The notes beneath the pieces are model-generated. The model was given only the letters and a program-made list of their open reading frames with translations. It searched no databases and was not told the origin of the DNA. Both the position numbers and the translations under genes were made by a program. From NCBI RefSeq assembly GCF_016808335.1, contig NC_053137.1, positions 48,227,781 through 48,291,780 of the forward strand: 64,000 bases of DNA. Direction: 5' to 3'. This DNA comes from Panicum virgatum. Its lineage: Eukaryota; Streptophyta; Magnoliopsida; Poales; Poaceae. Position 1 is the first letter of the stretch. Every line of letters starts with the position of its first letter. Positions 27,727 through 37,962 of this stretch are shown piece by piece.

Positions 27727-29622
27727 ATGACTAGTGATCATGGGATTCATGTTGGGAAGCCACCGTTCTTTGATGGGAACAATTATGATTATTGGAAGAC
27801 TAGGATGTCGGCTCATCTCAAAGCCATGAGTAGAAAGCTATGGAGAGTAGTAAATGATGGATATGTCATTTTGGACCCAAAGAGTTTGACACCCCTAGAT
27901 GAGGAAAATGAGACACTAAATGATCAAGGGGTTAATGTGCTCTTTAGTGCTCTTGATGTAAATGAATTCAATAGAGTCAAGAGCCTCACCAATGCAAATG
28001 ACATATGGAAGAAGCTCATGGAAATTCATGAGGGTACATCAACGGTGAAGGAGGCCAAGCTATACTTGCTTAAAGGAAATTTTAGTGAATTCACCATGAA
28101 GAAGGATGAGAGCATAGCCGAGATGTTCAACCGGCTAAATGACATTGTAAATGATCTCAAGGGACTTGGATTTGAGGTACCGGATGGGGATTTCAACCAC
28201 AAGTTTCTTAGATGTCTTCCGGAAAGATATGACACAATTGTGACCTTACTTGTAAGGTCAAATGTGAAGACCGCAACTCCCACACAAATATTGGGAGAAA
28301 TTCTCACCCATGACATGTTCAAGAAATCTCAAGATGAAGCTCATGGTGGAGAAATTGATATGAAAAAGAAAAGTGTGGCATTCAAAGCTCAAGATAGCAA
28401 AAATGAAGAAGAAAGTGGATGCCAAGAAGAAGAATCGGATGAGGAGATGGCTCTTTTTGTCAAGAGATTCAATAGAATGATGAGCAAGAAGAGCTTTGGC
28501 AAGAGAGGTCAATCATCAAGAAAAAATCCTTTTGTGGACAAGACTTGCTTTAATTGTGGTGAAGTAGGTCATATCATTGTCAATTGTCCAAACAAGAAAA
28601 AGGACAAGAAAAATGATGAAAAGAAGAAGAAGAAGTTCATCAAGAAGAAAAAGAATGGCCAAGCTTATTTTGTTGAATGGGATTCCGATGCAAGCTCCGA
28701 TGATGATGATGATGATGATGACAAGCCATCCAAGGGAGTTGCCGGGATCGCCATCAAGGAGGCTCCATCACTCTTCTCTACACCACATTGTCTTATGGCA
28801 AAGGGTGGTGCAAAGGTACAACAAGATGATGAACTTGATGAACTTTCATATGATGATCTTGTTGAAATGCTTAATGATGCCGATGAATTCATGACAAAGG
28901 AAAAGGCTAAGTTGAGGGACTTGAAGTTGAAGTTTACTTCTCTTCAAGATTCCTATGAGGAGCTAAAGACTTCTCATGAGAATCTCAAAGAAACTCATGA
29001 GAAGCTTGAGGAAGCTCACAATACCTTGCTTAGTCATGAAAGAAAAGCAACATTGAGCATTGGTGTTAGTTGTGATTTAATTGATGATAAATCTTGTGGC
29101 TCTAGCTCTACTAGTTCTTTGTGCACCAACCTAGACAACTCATATTGCAATAAATCTCTCATTATGGAAAATGATTTGTTAAAGAAAGAGGTTACTTGCT
29201 TGACTAATGATTTGAGAAAATGCTATGATAGTAGAGCAAAATTTAATCATTGTTGGGCAAGCCAAAAGTTCACCTTGAACAAGCAAGGGTTTGGATATAT
29301 TCCTAAGAAAGGGAAGAAGGCTTTTGTGCAAACCAAAACTACCTTTGTGAAGAGTAGTGGCAAGCCATATTGTGAAAAATGCAAGAAGGTTGGCCATGTT
29401 GAGAAGAATTGCACCAACAAGAAAGTCATATCCTTTGATTCAAGTTACATGCTTATGAAAAATTCAAATGGCAATGTTAGTGCAAAATTTGTTGGGATAC
29501 CTATAAATGGTGCTAAAAAGAATGCCATTTGGGTGCCAAAAGTCTTGGTCACTAATGTGGTCACTAACGCTCAAGGACCCAAGAAAGTTTGGGTACCTAA
29601 AAGAGTTACTTCCTCTTTGTAG
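27727..29622 (+). CDS. Element B gag polyprotein
   Basis: 631 residues. The N-terminus is the UBN2/DUF4219-type Copia capsid region (residues about 15-230, with YDYWKTRM near 19). A first CCHC zinc knuckle, CFNCGEVGHIIVNC, is at about 273-286; then a Lys-rich stretch, an acidic (GAT)n-encoded Asp run near 326, a coiled coil at about 395-450 (heptad-like ELKTSHENLKETHEKLEEAH), and a second knuckle, CEKCKKVGHVEKNC, at about 549-562. Forms the capsid and packages the RNA. Terminated by UAG at 29620-29622, directly followed in the same frame by pol. Large size and two knuckles fit Sirevirus gag. Confidence 0.9.
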   Translation: MTSDHGIHVGKPPFFDGNNYDYWKTRMSAHLKAMSRKLWRVVNDGYVILDPKSLTPLDEENETLNDQGVNVLFSALDVNEFNRVKSLTNANDIWKKLMEIHEGTSTVKEAKLYLLKGNFSEFTMKKDESIAEMFNRLNDIVNDLKGLGFEVPDGDFNHKFLRCLPERYDTIVTLLVRSNVKTATPTQILGEILTHDMFKKSQDEAHGGEIDMKKKSVAFKAQDSKNEEESGCQEEESDEEMALFVKRFNRMMSKKSFGKRGQSSRKNPFVDKTCFNCGEVGHIIVNCPNKKKDKKNDEKKKKKFIKKKKNGQAYFVEWDSDASSDDDDDDDDKPSKGVAGIAIKEAPSLFSTPHCLMAKGGAKVQQDDELDELSYDDLVEMLNDADEFMTKEKAKLRDLKLKFTSLQDSYEELKTSHENLKETHEKLEEAHNTLLSHERKATLSIGVSCDLIDDKSCGSSSTSSLCTNLDNSYCNKSLIMENDLLKKEVTCLTNDLRKCYDSRAKFNHCWASQKFTLNKQGFGYIPKKGKKAFVQTKTTFVKSSGKPYCEKCKKVGHVEKNCTNKKVISFDSSYMLMKNSNGNVSAKFVGIPINGAKKNAIWVPKVLVTNVVTNAQGPKKVWVPKRVTSSL

Positions 29623-32600
29623 GTGAATTACAAGTCCGGAGGAAGACATTGGGTGCTTGATAGTGGATGCACTCAACATATGACCGGAGATCAAATGATG
29701 TTTTCCTCTCTAGATGAGAATGTGGGTGGCTATAGTGACATCATTTTTGGTGACAATAGCCGGGGCAAAGTCAAAGGAGTTGGTACAATTCCTATCTCAA
29801 GCAATCATTCTCTCTCAAATGTATTGTTAGTTGATTCTCTCAAGTTTAATCTCTTAGCGGTCACTCAACTTTGTGATTTTGGATATAAGTGTAGTTTCAC
29901 TAAAGATGATGTTGTAGTGACTAGCTTGGATGGAAAAGATCACATCTTTACGGGATTTAGACATGAGGATGTATATCTTGTGGATTTTGCAACTAAAGAG
30001 GCAAATTTGTCCACTTGCTTATTCACTCAATCATCTTTGGGTTGGTTATGGCATAGAAGGCTTGGTTATGTTGGCATGAAACAACTCAACCGAATTTTGA
30101 AGCATGATTTAGTAGTTGGCTTGAAGAATGTGAAGTTTGATAAAGATAAGCTTTGTAGTGCATGTCAAGCCGGAAAGCAAGTTGCAAATACTCATCCCAC
30201 TAAGAGTGTCATGTCAACCGAGAGACCTTTGGAATTATTGCACATGGATTTATTTGGTCCTACAACTTATAGAAGTATTGGTGGAAATTGCTATTGTCTT
30301 GTGGTAGTAGATGATTACTCAAGATATACATGGGTTTTCTTTCTTCATGACAAGGCCGATACATATGACATTTTCAAGAAATTCTTTACAAGGGCCGAAA
30401 ATGAATTTGAGCTTAAGGTGAAGAAAGTAAGGAGTGACAATGGAAGTGAGTTTAGAAACACAAGAGTTGAGGAATGGTGTGATGAGAAAGGAATCAAGCA
30501 TGAATTCTCAACCAAGTACACTCCGGAACAAAATGGTCTTGTTGAGAGGAAAAATAGAACCTTGATTGATATGGCAAGATCAATGCTCTCCGAGTATAAT
30601 GTTTCGGACAGTTTTTGGGCCGAAGCAATCAACACGGCTTGTCATGCCTCAAATAGATTGTATTGCCATAGATTTCATAACAAGACCCCATATGAGTTGC
30701 TCATTGGAAGGAAGCCAAATATATCATATTTTAGAGTGTTCGGTTGCAAATGCTATATTCTCAAGAAGGGAACTCGGTTATCAAAGTTTCAAAGCAAATG
30801 TGATGAGGGTTTTCTTCTTGGATATTCATCTAGTAGCAAGGCTTATCGGGTCTACAACAAAACACATGGCATTGTTGAAGAAGCATATGATGTTGAGTTT
30901 GATGAAACCAATGGGTCTCACAATGAACAAGAAAATCTTGATGATGTGAGAAGTGATGGTTTGAGAAATGCAATGAAAAATATGTCAATTGGTGATGTTA
31001 GACCAAGAGAAGAAGATGAAGATGAAGTTGGTCCTTCTATCTCTATTAGAGTTAATCCTTCAACTTCTATCTCAAATGATCAAGCACAACAAAATATACA
31101 AGATTCAAGTAATGATGATTCTCAAGTACAAGATCAAGTTGGTTCATCTAGTGCACCTTCTTCATCAACTCAAGAACCCATTATTCCTCAAAGAATTCTT
31201 CATGTTCTTGCAAAGGATCATCCGGTGGATCAAATCATGGGTGATATTAGTAAGGGTGTCCAAACTCGATCTCGCATTGCTTCATTTTGTGAACATTATT
31301 CTTTTGTATCTTTTCTTGAACCTAACCGTGTAGATGAAGCATTGAGAGATCCGGATTGGGTGAATGCTATGCATGAAGAATTAAATAATTTCACCCGGAA
31401 TCAAGTTTGGGATTTAGTTGAGAGGCCCAAGAATTATAATGTTATTGGCACTAAATGGGTCTTTAGAAACAAGCAAAATGAAGATGGAATGGTTGTGAGG
31501 AACAAGGCAAGATTGGTCGCTCAAGGCTTCACTCAAGTCGAAGGTTTGGATTTCGGTGAAACTTTTGCTCCCGTTGCTAGATTAGAAGCTATTAGAATTT
31601 TATTAGCTTATGCTTGCTCTCACAACATTAAACTTTTTCAAATGGATGTGAAAAGTGCTTTCTTGAATGGCAAAATTAGTGAACTTGTTTTTGTTGAGCA
31701 ACCTCCCGGTTTTGAAGATCCCAAGAAGCCAAATCATGTATACAAGCTCTCTAAAGCTCTTTATGGTCTTAAGCAAGCTCCACGAGCTTGGTATGAAAGA
31801 TTGAGGGATTTTCTTATCTCTAAGGGCTTCAAAATTGGTAAGGTTGATACTACCTTGTTCACTAAAGATATTGGTAAAGACTTGTTTGTTTGTCAAATTT
31901 ACGTCGATGATATTATCTTTGGTTCAACTAACCCAAGTTTTTGTGAGGAATTTGGTGAAATGATGTCTAGGGAATTTGAGATGTCCATGATTGGTGAATT
32001 GAGTTTCTTTCTTGGACTTCAAATCAAGCAACTCAAGGAAGGCACCTTTGTGTGTCAATCAAAATATGTGAAGGATATCTTGAAGAAATTTGGAATGGAA
32101 GATGCAAAACCAATCAAGACTCCTATGGCCACAAACGGGCATCTCGACCTAGATGAGGGAGGTAACCCGGTTGACCAAAAGCTTTACCGTTCTATGATTG
32201 GTAGTTTGCTTTATTTGACCGCATCTAGGCCCGACATCATGTTTAGTGTTTGCATGTGTGCACGATTTCAAGCCGCACCTAGAGAATGTCATTTGACCGC
32301 CGTCAAGAGGATCTTGAGATACTTGAAATATTCTCCTAATATTGGCTTATGGTATCCCAAGGGTGCTCATTTTGATTTGGTTGGATTCTCGGATTCGGAT
32401 TATGCGGGGTGCAAGGTTGATAGGAAGAGCACTTCTGGTGGTTGTCAATTTCTTGGAAGATCTCTTGTATCATGGTCATCAAAGAAGCAAAATTCCGTGG
32501 CTCTTTCAACCGCCGAAGCGGAATATATCTCGGCCGGAAGTTGTTGTGCTCAATTATTATGGATGAAGCAAACTCTTCTAGATTATGGTGTGAAATTTGA

Positions 32601-32853
32601 TGAAATTCTCTTGTTGTGTGATAATGAAAGTGCCGTGAAGATTGCCTCTAATCCGGTTCAACATTCAAGAACCAAGCATATTGATATCCGCCATCATTTT
32701 CTTAGAGATCATGTGAACAAGGGTGATATCAAGATTGATGGTATTGGCACGGATGATCAATTAGCCGATATTTTTACCAAGCCTTTGGATGAATCTCGGT
32801 TTTGCAAGTTGAGAAATGAGTTAAATATCATTGACTTCTCAAATGTGGCTTGA
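29623..32853 (+). CDS. Element B pol polyprotein: protease, integrase, reverse transcriptase, RNase H
   Basis: About 1076 residues in the same frame as gag after one UAG; no ATG is needed at the junction. Protease active-site motif DSGCTQHM (about 12-19). Integrase HHCC zinc domain (about 143-186), then catalytic core marks HMDLFGP, SDNGSEF and PEQNGLVERKNR, with a Copia-type C-terminal GKxPxISYFRVFGCKC. RT from about 580, with [10 protein letters not shown] and the active site YVDD near residue 760. RNase H with SDSDYAG, STAEAEY and DNESAVKIA (about 920-1030). All catalytic residues are visible; no frameshift. Makes the cDNA and integrates it. Expression would need readthrough of the UAG or a separate transcript. 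Confidence 0.92.
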   Translation: MNYKSGGRHWVLDSGCTQHMTGDQMMFSSLDENVGGYSDIIFGDNSRGKVKGVGTIPISSNHSLSNVLLVDSLKFNLLAVTQLCDFGYKCSFTKDDVVVTSLDGKDHIFTGFRHEDVYLVDFATKEANLSTCLFTQSSLGWLWHRRLGYVGMKQLNRILKHDLVVGLKNVKFDKDKLCSACQAGKQVANTHPTKSVMSTERPLELLHMDLFGPTTYRSIGGNCYCLVVVDDYSRYTWVFFLHDKADTYDIFKKFFTRAENEFELKVKKVRSDNGSEFRNTRVEEWCDEKGIKHEFSTKYTPEQNGLVERKNRTLIDMARSMLSEYNVSDSFWAEAINTACHASNRLYCHRFHNKTPYELLIGRKPNISYFRVFGCKCYILKKGTRLSKFQSKCDEGFLLGYSSSSKAYRVYNKTHGIVEEAYDVEFDETNGSHNEQENLDDVRSDGLRNAMKNMSIGDVRPREEDEDEVGPSISIRVNPSTSISNDQAQQNIQDSSNDDSQVQDQVGSSSAPSSSTQEPIIPQRILHVLAKDHPVDQIMGDISKGVQTRSRIASFCEHYSFVSFLEPNRVDEALRDPDWVNAMHEELNNFTRNQVWDLVERPKNYNVIGTKWVFRNKQNEDGMVVRNKARLVAQGFTQVEGLDFGETFAPVARLEAIRILLAYACSHNIKLFQMDVKSAFLNGKISELVFVEQPPGFEDPKKPNHVYKLSKALYGLKQAPRAWYERLRDFLISKGFKIGKVDTTLFTKDIGKDLFVCQIYVDDIIFGSTNPSFCEEFGEMMSREFEMSMIGELSFFLGLQIKQLKEGTFVCQSKYVKDILKKFGMEDAKPIKTPMATNGHLDLDEGGNPVDQKLYRSMIGSLLYLTASRPDIMFSVCMCARFQAAPRECHLTAVKRILRYLKYSPNIGLWYPKGAHFDLVGFSDSDYAGCKVDRKSTSGGCQFLGRSLVSWSSKKQNSVALSTAEAEYISAGSCCAQLLWMKQTLLDYGVKFDEILLLCDNESAVKIASNPVQHSRTKHIDIRHHFLRDHVNKGDIKIDGIGTDDQLADIFTKPLDESRFCKLRNELNIIDFSNVA

Positions 32854-33976
32854 AAACTAGCACATGTGGCATATGGTTCTTTCATGCACTTCTTGTTTCA
32901 TTTTTATGAATTTTTGAGGTATTTTTGAGCCATTTATGAGTTTTCATGATTCTACTCGATTTATTTTTGAATTCTTGTTGAAACTTGCTCATATAAGTCG
33001 TTTGAAGGTTTTCATGCAATATTTGAGATTTTTGGATTTTTGTAAGAGCAATGATCCCAAATTGGAGTTGGAATTGAGAAAATTGGCAGAATTCAGACTT
33101 GTCAGATTTTTGGTAGCGCGGACGGTCCGCGGGTAATAGGCGGACAGTCCGCCGTTAATTGGACTTGTTCACCAGAAGCTCTGCAGAGAAGTTGTCAATC
33201 GCAGAAATTCATTGCGGACAGTCCGCAAAAGGACCGCGGACGGTCCGCGCATGTTGGGCAGAGGAAGTTCAGTCAGTTGCAGTGAAAAAAAAATTTCAAA
33301 GGCGGACGGTCCGCCAAAGGACCGCGGACAGTCCGCGACTGGACAGAATTGTGGGGTCGGCCAGACTCGACTTATAATGGGTGCCCCCCTCACCTCCCCC
33401 ACCAAACCGAACACATACTCCAAAAGTGTCTCTCTCTCTTTCTCTCTCAAGCACGTGGGGAAGACGACAAGGTCAAGCCCTTTTGGAGTGGTTCCCGGAC
33501 GGTCCGAGCACATCCCCGGACTCTTCTCAAGATAGTGCATCATGTCCTCGCGGTATTTCAATGAATCCCTAACTCTTGTTCTTGGATTTCTTTATTGGAA
33601 AGAGTTAGGGTTAGATGCTCCGATCTATTTTTTGGCCATGGATTCTTAAAAATACTTGGGGGATCTTATTCCTAGTGATGAGGAGATGCTATAGTTTAAT
33701 TTTGGTTGGTGGATTTGAATCAAAACTCAAAATGTGGATGAATCAAAGATGAGGGCGATTTTGTGTTCCTGCGCAGAACAGATGGGTCGCGGACAGTCCG
33801 CCTGATGGACGCGGACAGTCCGCCGTGGTAGTTCATGAACCGCGGACGGTCCGCGTTCAGAAGTGCGGACGGTCCGCTACTATCAGATTTTCAGATCAGT
33901 GCTGAATTGAGTTATATCATTAAGGATTCATTCTATTGCTTTAGTAATTGTTCTTATGGTTAAATCTTGATCTCAG
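32854..33976 (+). promoter_or_regulatory. Inter-ORF region of element B with more paired palindromes
   Basis: Non-coding. Palindromes of the same 13-bp type begin at 33118/33140, 33214/33236, 33302/33324, 33789/33811 and 33842/33865 (spacings 22, 22, 22, 22, 23 bp), plus a weaker one at 33495. The last two pairs lie inside the possible intron 33553-33976 of the third ORF. Confidence 0.85.
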
Positions 33977-34022
33977 GCCACCCCGGAAGATCATCAAGGT
34001 AGCTTCTAAAATCAAGAAGGCT

Positions 34023-35573
34023 ATGTCTTCCAAAAGACAAAGAGACAGTGATGACTCGGATGATGTGGACTATGCTCCAAATGTCAGTGAGATGGCTGCA
34101 GCTTCTTCAGTAGGAGATGCAGGTGATGAGTCTTCAGAGGAAGAGACTGAAGGAGTTGATGATGATATTACAGATTTAATGGGGCTAGATCTACCTAGCC
34201 GTCAGTGGACTGCAGAGAGCTATGCCAATGCAAGAGCAGTGGATCAATTCAGCTTACCTCGTGACACCAACATTCTTTTCTTCAAAACCGAGGTACAAAA
34301 AGATGTTTACTTTGGTCATCTAGTTAAGAAAAATGTATTCAAACATCAGACCATTGACATAGGCTACATGAGACAACAACAAGTCATGACTGATCTAGTA
34401 GATAGATTTCAGCAAATGGGGTTAGCTAATTTTCTGCAGCATAGGTGTGATTGGAATGAAACTGTGATACGCCAGTTCTATGCCACCCTAGAGATCAACA
34501 TGGTTGAGGAAACTTTTAGGTGGACAACTGGGAAAAGAACCTATGGTGCTACATTTGCACAGTTTGCTGAAGCAAATGAATTGGATTATAATCTCATCAC
34601 TAGTGAGCAAAGTATGAATATTGTGTTAGAAAACCCTCTAGATGAGAATGACTATCCCATGTTCTATGAGCCTGCACATCTTGGAATTGCTAGAACTTTT
34701 GGGGGCACTCAGGGTCTGAGGCATCATCCTGCAGTGATCAATAAGATTGCTAGAGTCACATTCATGCCTAAGAGTGGCAACAAGGACAAGATTAGAGGAC
34801 ACTATTGGAATGTGATATCTCATGTCATGAATGGAAATAGAATCAATGTCATTGCTCTTATCATGGATCAGCTTGCAGACTTGAGGCTTAACATGGAGAT
34901 GAACTTGTACTTTGCTCCATACATTATGTCCATCATCAAGGTTAAGACTAGCTTCAGAGGGTTATGTGAAAGCAAGCACACTCCTTTCAGGCCATTCAAG
35001 AATGACAATGCTTTTCTCTTGAGGCCTTTGACTCCCTTCCCTGGAGATGATATGGATGCCGAAGCACAGGGGCAAGATGATAGTGATGATGATGCTCATA
35101 TGGGAGCAGCTGCAGCTCAGCATGCCATGCCACCACCGCATCCTCCAGCACAGCAGCAGTGGGCTCCTCCAGCTGGCTACTTTGATCCATACTTTGCATC
35201 CATGCAGGAAAGCATGTCCTCTCAGATTGCGGGGTTGGCTAGTCAGATGCAGAATCAAATGAACCTCAACTTTCAGAACATGCAGCAGCAGATTTTCCAG
35301 CCCATGATGACACAGATGCAGGGATTTCATGAGAGCTTACACTCAGATATAGCAGCCCTTGACTCACGTTTTGAGGATTTGCCCTCCTCTGAGCAGTTTG
35401 AGCAGCTTGAGCAGAGACAGGAGCAGCTAGAGCAGCGCTTTGATGCTTTCAGCACAGCCTTCACAGGGTTTTCTGATCATTTCTACTCAGTGTTTCCAGC
35501 TCCAGTGCCGCCTCCAGAGTTCTATCCGCACCAGCCGTTCTACCCACCGCCACCTCCTCCACCAGCCGTTTGA
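34023..35573 (+). CDS. Element B third ORF (env-position / additional ORF)
   Basis: At least 516 residues from ATG 34023. A possible spliced leader exon (ATG at 33542, donor at 33553, acceptor before 33977) would add about 29 mostly basic residues in frame. N-terminus acidic and Ser-rich (SDDSDDVDY, ESSEEETEGVDDD). A middle domain of about 280 residues resembles the 'putative plant transposon protein' domain found in plant retroelements (Trp- and Tyr-rich, FRWTTGKRTYGATFAQF). The C-terminal third is Gln/Met-rich with a coiled-coil stretch (EQFEQLEQRQEQLEQRF) and a Pro-rich tail. I see no transmembrane segment or signal peptide, so an envelope role is not supported. Its position after pol is that of the Sirevirus env-like gene. 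Function unknown. Confidence 0.75.
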   Translation: MSSKRQRDSDDSDDVDYAPNVSEMAAASSVGDAGDESSEEETEGVDDDITDLMGLDLPSRQWTAESYANARAVDQFSLPRDTNILFFKTEVQKDVYFGHLVKKNVFKHQTIDIGYMRQQQVMTDLVDRFQQMGLANFLQHRCDWNETVIRQFYATLEINMVEETFRWTTGKRTYGATFAQFAEANELDYNLITSEQSMNIVLENPLDENDYPMFYEPAHLGIARTFGGTQGLRHHPAVINKIARVTFMPKSGNKDKIRGHYWNVISHVMNGNRINVIALIMDQLADLRLNMEMNLYFAPYIMSIIKVKTSFRGLCESKHTPFRPFKNDNAFLLRPLTPFPGDDMDAEAQGQDDSDDDAHMGAAAAQHAMPPPHPPAQQQWAPPAGYFDPYFASMQESMSSQIAGLASQMQNQMNLNFQNMQQQIFQPMMTQMQGFHESLHSDIAALDSRFEDLPSSEQFEQLEQRQEQLEQRFDAFSTAFTGFSDHFYSVFPAPVPPPEFYPHQPFYPPPPPPPAV

Positions 35574-35593
35574 CTTTCTTGGCAATTGATGCC

Positions 35594-36157
35594 AAAGGGG
35601 GAGAAGGAGCTTTGGAGTGCCTGGATCTAGGGGGAGCTCATGGACTTCTTATGGAGATCATTCGTTTTCAGCTTCCGCTTGCCTCACATGTTTTATATAT
35701 TTGTGTCTTTCATGAACTCTATTTGAGACTTGTGTTTGGATTTGAACCTTGGTTTGTAATGTGTGATGAACTATGTTAGTTTGCGCTACTCTTATCTATT
35801 TATGTTCATCTTGTGGTTGTGAGGTCGTGCTAACCATGCTAAACTTTCATATCATATATCTATTGTATCTTGTATGCCTCGATTTCCACTTGTAGGGAAA
35901 ACTCTGTCAAAATTCTCAAATATATATGTGCTCTTGGTATTCATGAAAATTTATATGCACATATCAAGGGGGAGTTCTCTCTACTCATCGAACTTGGTGA
36001 ATTTATTCATATCATATTCTGAAATTTTCAAGAAAATGAGTAAGTTCTTCCAAAGTTCAATTCCAAGTCCACCTTATGCCTAGTGTATAAAGTTGACTTG
36101 AAAACTTTTATCACTCCAAAATTTAGTGTTGTCATCAAATACCAAAAAGGGGGAGAT
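35594..36157 (+). other. Multiple polypurine tracts of element B
   Basis: The tract 'gggggag' occurs at about 35597, 35630, 35968 and 36150; the last ('aaaaagggggagat', 36144-36157) abuts the 3' LTR and is the true priming site. Several upstream tract copies are a described Sirevirus trait. Confidence 0.8.
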
Positions 36158-37793
36158 TGAAAGCATCTAGGCCCCTAATTCTAGTTTTGGTAATTAATGA
36201 CAACGGTTTGTGGATTAACGATTTCATTTGAGAAGATGAGTATAGGTTGATTCACGGATGAAAGACATTTGGTTGTGAACGTATGGAGTTTTGGAGATGA
36301 TGAGTAAAGCTCGGGCTCAAGGCAAAGGTATAAAATAGGGCTTTTACATTTTACCGGTCACAAGGCGTTTAGTGGATGAAAAGTGACCGGATTTGTTGGA
36401 TAGTTAGCCGTACTATCAAGAGGGGTTGTGTACTCATGCTTGACGGGTCTTTAGTGCCATTTTGCTCAAAATGTCTAGTTGCATGCATGAGGGCTAACGG
36501 CGTTTTGAAAAGTTTTGAAATAGACTAAGTTCGAGCTCACTGAGTAACGGCGGACAGTCCGCACCTGAGGGGCGGACAGTCCGCGCTCGTTCCAGAGAGC
36601 TTGCAGAGGCTCTGGTGGGCTGGCGGACTGTCCGGCCCAGAGGGGCGGACAGTCCGCGATCGTTCCAGAGAGCTTGCAGAGGCTCTGGTGGGCTGGCGGA
36701 CAGTCCGGCCCAGGTGGGCGGACGGTCCGCTACTGTATTTCATTTTTTACCAGAAAGGGTGTCTCTCTGGTGTGGGCTTCAAAGTTAAACTGCGGACGGT
36801 CCGCTCCTGAGGCGCGGACGGTCCGCAGGCTAATCTCAAAGTTGTTCCAGAGACGATGTTAGTCTCTGGTGGGGTTGGAACTCTTAACTGCGGACGGTCC
36901 GCCACTGGGGCGCGGACGGTCCGCCAGGGCTTAACGGCTAGTTCTGACATGCATTAAATGCACTCTGACTCACTGGTTTATAACGGCGGACAGTCCGGTT
37001 TTTGAATCGCGGACGGTCCGCGACTTCGCAGAAAAGAGTGTAACGGCTAGTTTTTGGAGGGATGTCTATATATACCCAATGCCCGGCCATTGGGTGACTC
37101 TCTTGGCCATTTGGATAGCATTCTTGACACATTAGAGCTAAGGCATCCCTCTCTCACACACACTTGCTTAGAGATTGCATTTTTAAGAGTGTGAGAGCTT
37201 CCTAGTGCATTGCATCAAGAGTTTGAGCTTTGTGGCATTAGGGAAACTTCAAGCAAGCGTCATCAACTTGTTACTCTTGGGAGTTGCCGCTCCCTAGACG
37301 GCTTGGAGAAGTGGATTTCGTGGAGCACCTCCAAGGAGATTGTTGAGGAGCCCCGATTTCGGTTGTGAGAGGTCTTGTGCTCACCTCACCGGAGTGGTGA
37401 AGAGCAACTCTAGTGGAATCGAGGTGTGGAGCGGTTCCTTGATTCAAGCCGGCTCAAGATCAAGAGGTTCTTGATAGAGGAGCGGTTGATTCTTGGAATC
37501 CACCTCAACGTGGATTAGGGGTGACCGGCAAGTCATCGACACCACGGGATATATTCTTGTGTCAAGCTCGGTTACTACTCTTGCTCTCTTTTATTCTTGT
37601 CTTTACTTTGAGCAATTTACTTTACTAGAGCTTAATTCGTGTCTTGTCACCCTAGGTTGCAAACCCATCTAGAGATTGTAATAGCTTGACATAGGGCTTT
37701 CCTTTGTTACTAATTAAATTTCTCTAGTGTTGTTGGGTTTAGTTTTTAAACCGCCTATTCACCCCCCCTCTAGTCGGTGTTCTTGATCCTACA
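36158..37793 (+). repeat. 3' LTR of element B
   Basis: Same length as the 5' LTR and collinear base for base (offset 10,126) with a single mismatch noticed by eye. Paired palindromes at 36550-37021, TATA at about 37066. Confidence 0.93.
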
Positions 37794-37962
37794 CCCTTCA
37801 CTGCCGTCCACCGCACGGTCCATCGGCCACAGCACCTCCACGACAGCTCTCCGTCGACACTTGACACCAGTGTACCTGCAATCCGAAGACCAAGCGCACG
37901 ATCGCACCGTACGGTTGACAATTCACTCATCACAAGCAGGATAGAGTACTCAACATTCCTCA
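37794..37962 (-). repeat. 3' LTR of element A, proximal part
   Basis: Continues the LTR broken at 26031 and ends TCCTCA at 37962. Next to it, on the minus strand, is the polypurine tract 'aagggggagat'. Confidence 0.88.

Larger units (their letters stand above)
26032..37793 (+). mobile_element. Element B: young Sirevirus-like Copia retrotransposon with third ORF
   Basis: 11,762 bp. LTRs 26032-27667 and 36158-37793, both exactly 1636 bp with no indel and one mismatch noticed (T at 26221, C at 36347). Primer site tggtaccagagc at 27670-27681. Order: gag, one in-frame UAG, then protease-integrase-RT-RNase H, then a separate ORF in env position, then several gggggag purine tracts, the last next to the 3' LTR. 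Copia order (integrase before RT), large gag with two zinc knuckles, a third ORF and multiple polypurine tracts are Sirevirus (Maximus) traits. All catalytic motifs are present, so it is recent and possibly autonomous apart from the gag-pol stop. Confidence 0.93.

Noticed and set aside
34023..35573. Calling ORF3 a true envelope glycoprotein
   Set aside because: No signal peptide, no hydrophobic transmembrane stretch and no glycoprotein-like Cys pattern are visible.
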